The position numbers and the translations under genes were made by a program. A stretch of DNA of 43,963 nucleotides from DASVEE01 sp036399695. GTDB taxonomy: Bacteria > Acidobacteriota > Thermoanaerobaculia > Gp7-AA8. The stretch covers positions 1-43,963 of the forward strand of contig DASWMP010000233.1 in the NCBI GenBank assembly GCA_036399695.1, given 5' to 3'. The notes under the pieces are model-generated. The model ran no database searches, was not told the origin of the DNA, and saw only the letters and a list, made by a program, of their open reading frames with translations. Positions 15,804 through 23,000 of the stretch are shown here, in pieces; position 1 is the stretch's first letter, and every line of letters starts with the position of its first letter.

Positions 15804-16595
15804 ATGCTTACCGAACGTGCTTCGCAGCAGGCTTTCTTCGCCGTCTCGGCCGTGCTCTTCGCCGTCAGCACGACGGTAACGATCGTCTGGTGCGGGTCGA
15901 TGTCGGCGATGGGCGGGATGGCGATGCCGGGCGGCTGGACGATGTCGATGGCCTGGATGCGGATGCCCGGCCAGACGTGGTCGGCCGCCGCGTCGTCGTT
16001 CCTCGGCATGTGGGTTGTGATGATGGCGGCGATGATGCTGCCGTCGCTCGTGCCGGCACTGTGGCGCTATCGCCAGGCGGTCGGCAGGACAGGCGAGCCA
16101 CGCCTGTCCGGGCTGACCGCGCTGGTGGGCGCGGGGTACTTTGTCATCTGGACGCTCTTCGGGATGGCGGTGTTTCCGGTGGGGGTCCTGCTGGCGACCG
16201 TGGAGATGCGGCAGCCGTCGCTGGCGCGCGCCGTTCCGATGGCGATCGGTGTGGTGGTCGTGATGGCCGGTGCGCTCCAGTTCACCGCCTGGAAAGCGCA
16301 CCACCTCGCCTGCTGCCGGGAGTCGCCGGGCCGCGTGCGTTCGTTGCCGGCCGACGCGCGGACGGCGTGGCGTCACGGTCTGCGTCTGGCCATGCACTGC
16401 AGCTACAGCAGCGCCGGCCCGACGGCGATCCTCCTCGTCACCGGCGTCATGGACCTGCGCGCGATGGCGGTCGTGACGGCGGCGATCACGGTGGAGCGTC
16501 TCGCACGCGATGGCGAGCGGGTGGCGCGGGTGATCGGGGCGGTGATGGTGGGAGCAGGGTTGCTGCTGGTCGGGCGGGCGGCGGGGCTGGGGTGA
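15804..16595 (+). CDS. DUF2182 family multi-TM protein
   Basis: A 263-residue integral membrane protein of the DUF2182 family (predicted metal-binding membrane proteins). It has Met-rich segments after the first helix (MSAMGGMAMPGGWTMSMAWM), then WVVMMAAMMLPS, LVGAGYFVIWTLFG, QFTAWKAHHLACCR and MHCSYSS, all typical of the family. The ATG at 15804 has GGAGGAGG 10 nt upstream and was preferred over the Arg-rich extension from 15720. It probably forms an operon with the DUF899 gene. Within it, 16087-16109 is a 9-bp perfect palindrome in the style of the dispersed repeats, read in frame as GRTGEPRLSG. Confidence 0.92.
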   Translation: MLTERASQQAFFAVSAVLFAVSTTVTIVWCGSMSAMGGMAMPGGWTMSMAWMRMPGQTWSAAASSFLGMWVVMMAAMMLPSLVPALWRYRQAVGRTGEPRLSGLTALVGAGYFVIWTLFGMAVFPVGVLLATVEMRQPSLARAVPMAIGVVVVMAGALQFTAWKAHHLACCRESPGRVRSLPADARTAWRHGLRLAMHCSYSSAGPTAILLVTGVMDLRAMAVVTAAITVERLARDGERVARVIGAVMVGAGLLLVGRAAGLG

Positions 16596-16618
16596 CGAGA
16601 CCTCGAAGCGACGAGGCG

Positions 16619-16804
16619 ATCTCGGAGTGCGGTGGCGCATCGCGGAGGGTGTCTCAAAACAGAGTGCACACTCTCTGAGGCCTTGAAATCGGCGCCTGCG
16701 GGCGCGGACAGACAAGAGTGTCTGTCCCACATTGAATGCCAGCCGTGCGAGATCTGAAGGTGGGACAGACACTCCTGTCTGTCCGCGCCCACAGGCGCCG
16801 GTTA
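16619..16804. repeat. Composite repeat island, copy 3
   Basis: It opens with CTCGGAGTGCGGTGGCG (16621-16637), the arm of the element at 34469-34552, then GGAGGGTGTCTCAAAAC, then a 41-bp inverted repeat (16690-16730 and 16760-16800) built from a GC-rich outer part and the GGACAGACA core. From 16642 to 16804 it is clearly homologous, in the same orientation, to 25662-25837. A degenerate inverted copy of the opening arm is at 17190-17208, so the island and the palindrome array are enclosed by the two arms. Confidence 0.85.
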
Positions 16805-16839
16805 GGAGTACAGCAGCGGAAGACGGAAGGCACGGATGT

Positions 16840-17183
16840 CCTCGGCGCAGGTGACGATCGGGTTGTGCGACGGCACCCGCCCGGTCGATCGACGCCACCT
16901 TTCTGTCCCGCGAAGGCAACGATCCGGTTCGCGAACCGCACCGATCCCGTCGCTTGACCGGACCTTTCTGTCCCGCCCAGGCAGAGATCCTGTCGATCGA
17001 CGGGAACGGTCGCGTCGAACGACGGCAACCGCACGTTCAGCCGCGGCAAAGGACCCGTCAATCGACCGAAAGGTCCGGTCAATTGACGTGAACCTCACGT
17101 TCAGCGCAGCGAGATGTCCGGTTGAACGACGCGAAACGTCCGTCGCCGGAAGGCAAAGCCGCCGTTCATCTGGACCGCGGTGG
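16840..17183. repeat. Phased array of 10-bp palindromes on a ~65-bp period
   Basis: Sixteen degenerate units of about 21.5 bp run head to tail. Nine contain a 10-bp dyad core starting at 16862, 16884, 16927, 16949, 16992, 17014, 17057, 17078 and 17121; the spacings are 22, 43, 22, 43, 22, 43, 21, 43. Several cores are perfect but different palindromes (GTCGATCGAC twice, GTTCGCGAAC, GTCAATTGAC), so symmetry is kept while sequence changes. 22 and 43 bp are about two and four helical turns. It lies between convergent genes, in the 16596-17223 gap, and does not look protein-coding in any frame. Function unknown. Confidence 0.8.
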
Positions 17184-17223
17184 CGAAGCGGCCATCGCAC
17201 TCCGGGATGGGCTTTCCGCGGAA

Positions 17224-18753
17224 CTAGTTCGTCGCGCCGACCGTGCGTTCCAGCCAGTTGATGGCTTTGGCGGTGTTCGGCTCGGTGGCGGTGGCCATCA
17301 GCGCGGCTTCTTCGAGGGCGCGGCAGCGGGGGATGGCGCGGGACTCGGTGGTCGTGAGACGGGCGTCGATGGGGTCGGTGGTGGTGAGGCAGCCGTTGCG
17401 GCGGAGGAAGACTTCGATGGCCACGCGGGCGAGCTTGTCGGGGGCGCCGGTGCCGCCGCGGGCGATGTCGTCGAGGGTGGCGGTGGAGAGGCGGACGCCG
17501 CGCGGTGGTTTGGCGGCGAGCGCCGTGGTGATGCGGCGAAGACGCGCACGGGAGAGGTCGGGCTCCGGCTCGCGTGTCGTGGTTTCGGTGACCGGTGCGG
17601 CGCCGGCGTCCGGCTCGGGCTCGATGTCGGAGGACGAAGCCGTGGACGAAACGGCCGGCGCATCGCCGGGCGAGGCGACGGTCGCCTTGCGCATGAGGTG
17701 CACGTTCCAGGCGATCCAGGCGAGGAGCGCCAGAACGGCCACCTGCCAGATGGGCGTCCAGATGGTCTGCGCGAGCGACGGCGTCTCGTCGGCCCACACG
17801 GGCGCCTCGGCGGAGGGCTTCGGTTTCGTTGCCGCGCGAGCGCGGGACGGCGGGGTTGTCGAGGATCCGCTGGGCATCGTGGTGGTCTCCCGGGGAAAAT
17901 CGTCGGAGTGGGACGTGCTGCGGCGTTTCGGCGTTCGGGAAGGAGGCGGCTCGGGGCGTTTCGGCCGGCCGCGGCGCTCGCGCAGCTCCTTGGCCGTCTC
18001 TGAGGCCGAGAGCACGTTCGATTCGGCTTCATCGACGAGGTTGTCGATTTCGGCAGGGATCTTCGCGTCGCCGTGCAACGGCAGGTGCTGCTCGCCGAGA
18101 AAGTACTGATAGCCGGGGCCGTTGAAGCGGCTCGGCTGGAGCTGGGCGGTGGCCGGATCGACCGGCCCGAGGAGGTAGAGCCAGGGGAGAAGCTCGAGCG
18201 TGCCGGGGGTGAGCTCGACCTCGATCGGGTGGCGGTGCGGAAGCGGGACGGCCCAGGCACGGGCCAGCTCCGCTTTCAGCGAGTCGCGGAACTCGTCATC
18301 GCGCAGCCGCTTCGCCGGCATCTTCTTGAACAGCTCCGGCCAGCGCCGGGGCTCCAGCAGGAGACGGGCGTCGTCGTTCGCGCGGTCGACCAGCTCGGAG
18401 ACCCGCGACGGGTCGGAGAGCAGCGGCCAGTAGAGCGGCAGGGCGATGGCGGGGATCGTACGGCCGGACCAGAGGCCCCAGAGCTTCCAGCCGCCGAAGC
18501 GTTTCGAGGCGGCGCTGACGACCCAGCCGAGGGAGCCGATCGTGCGGCCGCCGCCGGGGGTGAAGTGATGGATGAAGGGGCCGCCGGTGGCGTCGGGCTG
18601 GCGCGAGAGGGCGCTGCCGAGCGGCTCGAAGTAGTCGAGATACTCGCGCAGGTTGATGACCTGCCCGGTGTTCTCGACGTAATCGCCGCGGAGCTCGCGG
18701 AAAGGCGCGCCCGCGTCGTCCGTCGCGTCGGTGGTCGGCCCGAAATCAGCCAT
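17224..18753 (-). CDS. Single-pass membrane protein of the SEDS-PBP/GTPase operon, unknown family
   Basis: A 509-residue protein with no family I recognise. Residues 1-235 are globular (PLYWPLLSDPSRVSELVDRANDD, ELTPGTLELLPWLYLLGPVDP, GPGYQYFLGEQHLPLHGDA); about 256-325 are a basic Pro/Arg/Ser-rich linker; a single membrane helix lies at 334-352; the remainder begins with an acidic low-complexity stretch and ends in a small domain (about 400-509). The positive linker before the helix predicts the large N-terminal part in the cytoplasm. Its start overlaps the end of the NTPase gene by 8 nt, so it is translated with it. It could link the NTPase to the envelope enzyme. Confidence 0.75.
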   Translation of the reverse strand: MADFGPTTDATDDAGAPFRELRGDYVENTGQVINLREYLDYFEPLGSALSRQPDATGGPFIHHFTPGGGRTIGSLGWVVSAASKRFGGWKLWGLWSGRTIPAIALPLYWPLLSDPSRVSELVDRANDDARLLLEPRRWPELFKKMPAKRLRDDEFRDSLKAELARAWAVPLPHRHPIEVELTPGTLELLPWLYLLGPVDPATAQLQPSRFNGPGYQYFLGEQHLPLHGDAKIPAEIDNLVDEAESNVLSASETAKELRERRGRPKRPEPPPSRTPKRRSTSHSDDFPRETTTMPSGSSTTPPSRARAATKPKPSAEAPVWADETPSLAQTIWTPIWQVAVLALLAWIAWNVHLMRKATVASPGDAPAVSSTASSSDIEPEPDAGAAPVTETTTREPEPDLSRARLRRITTALAAKPPRGVRLSTATLDDIARGGTGAPDKLARVAIEVFLRRNGCLTTTDPIDARLTTTESRAIPRCRALEEAALMATATEPNTAKAINWLERTVGATN

Positions 18754-20071
18754 GTCGTCTCAGAATCTCCAGCAGCAGCAGGTCACCCCAGACCGGCAGG
18801 CCGTCGTCCGCATCGCGCGACACGACCTCATCGCCGCCGCCCTGCAGGAACTCGATGCCGCAGGGCAGCACGGGGAATCGTAAATCGGTTCCGGGCATGA
18901 GCGACTCGCGGATCATCGGGGCGAAGTCGCCGCGGCCCGCGCCGTCCCAGGCGGCGAAGAGCGCCGCGGCCACGCGCATCGTGTGGCGCACGAGCAGCGC
19001 GCCGAGGCCGTCGTTGAACGTGTAGTAGAACTCCGCGTTGCCGATGTTGAAGCGGGCCGGGAGCGTGCTGTACGAGACCATGATCCGGTAGAGCACCCAG
19101 GTGAGGCTCTCCAGGACGTCGAGATGCGCGGACCAGTTCTGCCGCTTCTGCACGAGGCGCTCGAGCTCCGACGTCGCGGCGACGAAGCTGCTGTCGAAGA
19201 CGTCGTCCGTCCGCTGCACCACGCGCTGCGCGAGGGCCAGGGCGGCGTCGCTGCCGCGCAGGAAATCGTACAGCCCCTGCTCGTTGCGGAGCTGCGCGCG
19301 GTCGAGGTGCGTCCAGATCACGCCCTGCCAGGTGCCGCGCGAGCCGGGTGCATTCGTCAGGTGCGACGTGAGCTGGCCGATGTTCTGGCGCGCGCCGGTG
19401 GCGTCGAACGGCACGACGAACATGACGAACAGCTCCGCGAACGACATCGAGCGGAGGTTCTTCAGGATGTCGAGCACGCGCATGTACTTGTCGGGCGTGG
19501 CGGTGCGCTGATGGAAGACTTCGCCCTTGATGTCGATGCCGGCGATGTTGATCGTCCGCCGCTGGAACTGCAGCTTCATGCCGTGCAGCAGGATCGGCAC
19601 GGCGGTGCGGGGATCGGGATTGGCGATGGTGTAGGGCTCGATGTAGTAGTAGGGATCGCGGCTGATGATGTTCGTCGGCTCGGCGATGAGGTGTTTCTTC
19701 TGCGCGGGGTTGAAGAGGCACTTCAGCCACGTGGTCTTGCCGGCCTGCGGCATGCCGGTGGTGATGAGGAGGACGCGCGACTTCGGATCGCCGAGGAACT
19801 GCGGCGGGATCAGCGAAGCGCAGTGGCCGCAGCGGACGTGCTGCGTCGGCGCCGGTGCGCGGTCGAAGGTCGGCTGGTCCCACTCCAGGCGCGGCTCGGA
19901 GAAGGCGACGCCGGCGTTCTCCGGCAGGCCGCGAAAGCGTTTCCACTGCGGCTGCGTCTCGAGCTGCCGGTACCACATGTCGGCGCGGCCGAGCTGCACG
20001 TCGTGAAACGTGGCGCCGCCGCACACCGGGCAACGCGCATCTTTCGCTGCATTTCTCCCGAAGAGTCCCAT
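18746..20071 (-). CDS. Zinc-ribbon P-loop NTPase (TRAFAC/double-GTPase-like)
   Basis: A 441-residue cytoplasmic protein. Cys14/Cys17 and Cys81/Cys84 (CPVC, CGHC) form a split zinc ribbon. The Walker A is GMPQAGKTT (106-114). NIAGIDIKGE (about 176-185) fits a Walker B/G3 segment with Asp180, and IWTHLDR could be a G4-like base-recognition motif. The layout resembles the TRAFAC-class 'double-GTPase 2' proteins described from conflict-system neighbourhoods, but only one P-loop is visible here, so the family name is tentative. It begins 2 nt after the stop of the SEDS-PBP gene and overlaps the next gene by 8 nt, a strong sign that the three products work together. Confidence 0.8.
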   Translation of the reverse strand: MGLFGRNAAKDARCPVCGGATFHDVQLGRADMWYRQLETQPQWKRFRGLPENAGVAFSEPRLEWDQPTFDRAPAPTQHVRCGHCASLIPPQFLGDPKSRVLLITTGMPQAGKTTWLKCLFNPAQKKHLIAEPTNIISRDPYYYIEPYTIANPDPRTAVPILLHGMKLQFQRRTINIAGIDIKGEVFHQRTATPDKYMRVLDILKNLRSMSFAELFVMFVVPFDATGARQNIGQLTSHLTNAPGSRGTWQGVIWTHLDRAQLRNEQGLYDFLRGSDAALALAQRVVQRTDDVFDSSFVAATSELERLVQKRQNWSAHLDVLESLTWVLYRIMVSYSTLPARFNIGNAEFYYTFNDGLGALLVRHTMRVAAALFAAWDGAGRGDFAPMIRESLMPGTDLRFPVLPCGIEFLQGGGDEVVSRDADDGLPVWGDLLLLEILRRHG

Positions 20072-20073
20072 CG

Positions 20074-23000
20074 TTATCGTCCCGCGTCCTCGGATTCGAG
20101 TAGACGCATCAGCTCCGTTTCATAGCGTTCGACGAAGCGTCCGACCTCCTGCGTCGCGAAGCCGGGCGAGGAGCGCTCGGCCACGAACGACAGGGTAATC
20201 GCATTCCGCACGTTGCCTTTCTCGTTGCGGTCGATGATCACGATCATGATGCGCGACGTCGGCCGGTCGGGGTCGATGGTCGCGAGGGTGCCGGTCTTCG
20301 CGTAGACCTCGTAGCGCCGCGTAAAATCGGCGACGCGGCCGCGGATCGCCAGCGCGGTGCCGTCCTCGATGACGCGCCGCAGGCCGGGCCGCACCTTGCC
20401 GGCGGCGGCGATGGCGCGCTCGTCGAACGCTGTGATGCGCGACGGCAGAGGGACGGCGTCCCCTTTGCGCGCGACGACATGGGCGATGACCGGGCGGCGC
20501 ATGGCCCACGACGAGAAGGCTGACGCGGCGGCGACGTTCGACCAGCGGCTGGTGGCACCGCCGAGGAGCACGGCCACGAACTCGCGCGTGTCGTTGACGC
20601 GTCCAAGGCGCAGGTCGACGGCTTCGGGGCTGACGATGGCCAGCGGCTCGAGACCGTCACTGGTACGTAGATCGTCGTGCTCGTCGCCCGACCAGAACGA
20701 CAGCAGGTGGCGGCGCACGTCCCCTTCGGGCGGCGGCATGCCGGAGCCGGCCCCGAAGAGGTCGCGCATGCGCGTGGCCATCGGCTGCTGCTGGAGGTTG
20801 GCCAGGTGATTGGCGCGCTCGCGGGTGTGCTCTGTCGAATCGGCCAGCGCGGGGTAGTGGTTCCACGGCGTACGCGCACCCGTCAGCGATTCGCGCGTGC
20901 TGCGGGCGACGCCCCGGCCGTCGTCGGCAATGCCGGTCGTCCCGGCGCGGGCCAGGCCGAGAAGGCCGAGACGCGTGTGGTAGCGATTGTCGGAGGCGGC
21001 GAGGTAGGTGTTGAAGTCGACCCAGCGGGCGACGGGCGAGACCTGCCAGCCTTTGCGTCCGATGGGGACGCCGAACATCTGTTGCTCGTAGCAGCGGCGG
21101 TTGAGCACGCGGTCGCAGTCGCCGTTGCGCACCAGGAGGATGCGGTCGAGCGCCGGATGCACGCTGAGGACGGCCGTGGCCCAGAACGGCTTGGCGGCGG
21201 AGCCCATCTCGATGGCGGAGAAGTTGTGGTCGACAGCGTGCCTCGACGCCAGCGCGCGGGGCGCGGTCGACGTCAGCCAGGAGAGCGGCGGCTCGAGCTC
21301 GCGCCAGGTGCGCTTGCCGTCCGTCGCTTCGCGCGAGCGCCAGCGGTCGCCGCCGGTAGCGCGGGGCCAGGCGCCCATGGCCAGCGTCTCACCGGTGGAG
21401 GCGTTCATGATCGTGAAGGCGACGCGCGGCGGCATCGGCCCGGGCGCGCCCTGCGCGATCAGGCCGTTGAAGAGCGTGTGGCCGGCGTCTTCGGCTGCCT
21501 GCTGCGTGACGCGCTGCAGGCCGGCGTCGATGGTGAGCTGCGCGGCGCGGGCCCGCTGCGGCTTGCGCACGCGGTAGAGCGCTTCGCCGGCATCGCGCAG
21601 CCATCCGAGTCCGAGCTGGCGCGCCTCGGCGCTCGGCGCGTACACCCAGCGTCCCATCACCCAGGCCCGTCCGAGCGCCTCGACCGGACCGTTGCGCCCG
21701 CGGATGGACACCGCTTGCAGCTCGTCTTCGCTCAGGTCTTCGGAGAACGAATGCACCACGTTGAAGTCGGGATTGCCGCGCACCTCGTACTTCAGGTCCC
21801 CCTCCCCTTCGCTCTCCCCTTCGGCGCGGTTGATCGTGAAGACAGAGGGGCGGATGCGCCGGTCGTTCTCGGTCTGCTGCTGCCAGAGCTCGAACATGCG
21901 CGTGTAGTAATCGCCGGGCGAGGCGACGCCGTTGAGGAAGCCGGCCGGCAGCGACGCGCGTCCGCCGTCGATGCGCTGCTGCAGCGGCATGGCGTTGAAG
22001 CGGAGGACTTCCGCTTCCATCAGCGTGGCGCCGGAGGGGCGGTCGGTGAGCTTGCCCTCGGCATCGCGGAAGAGAATGCGCTTCGTCTGCGGATCGAAGG
22101 AGAGGCGCCCGTTGTCGTACAGCTCGTCCACGTGCTTGAGGAGGCGCGACCAGGTGAGCACGTCGTACTCGTCGGAGCGCACCGCGCGCACTGACCCGCG
22201 CACGACCAGCACGGTGACGAGGAGCGCCGGCAGCAGCGCCAGCGCCGCGTACTCGCGCGTACGCAGCGACATGGCCAGCGGAATCGCGCAGGCGTAGGCG
22301 AGCCAGGCGTAGTCGTTCGTGAGATAGGCGACGAGGAGACCGGCGCCGATGATGGCGGCGAAGAGCGCATGCCGCCAGCGGCGCCGCCCGCCATAGCCGA
22401 ACGTTGGATCGAAGATGTTGCGGCGGGTGACGGCCGTCTCCGGGATCGTGTCGAACGAATCGGCTTGCAGGCGCGAGGACCAGAGGAGCGCCTGGCACAT
22501 CAGGCCGAGGAGAAAGCCCCAACGGACGACGTCCGAATTCGAGGACGTGGCGAGCAGCGGCAGGTTGCGGCCGGAGAACCAGAGCTGCGCCACGTTCATG
22601 GCGGCGTGGGCGACGGCTTCGCCGAAGAGCGCGCAGCCGATCGCGAGCGCCAGCACGTCGCCGAGCCGGAGGCTGGTGCGTCGCAGCAGGAGGAAGATCG
22701 CCGGCACGGCGAAGATGGCGAGCAGCAGCAGCCCGCCGAGGATGCCGTGCTCACCGGCCACGAAAAAGCTGTAGACGCTGTCGTACTGGATCGTGTCCTG
22801 ACGGATGAACGACTGCGACGCGGGGGCGCGGTTGTAGCCGAGCCCCGTCCAGCCGCCTTTGCGCACGAGGGCCATGTGCTCCCACTCGTGCACGAGGGCG
22901 TTGCGGACGTTGGCGGCGGTGACGGCTTTCGGATCGGCGGCGGAGGGGGCTTCGAGGTCGAGGAGCCACTCCTGCGCCGAGGCGCCGTGCTTCATCACCT

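Noticed and set aside
16654..17082. Peptides such as WDRHSCLS and VGQTLLSV in several short frames
   Set aside because: They are translations of the GGACAGACA hairpin repeat, not protein genes.
16840..17183. Palindrome array as a CRISPR array
   Set aside because: Units vary throughout, there are no identical repeats with unique spacers, and no cas gene is in the window.
16802..17797. Minus-strand frame through the palindrome array with repeats such as RSTG and RSIDG
   Set aside because: The unit length (21-22 bp) does not keep frame, and the frame is a shadow of the real gene from 17224 on. The repeats are better read as DNA.
18746..20071. The NTPase as a confirmed antiviral-conflict GTPase
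   Set aside because: Only one P-loop is visible, and there is no effector, caspase or TIR domain beside it; envelope function fits the operon better.
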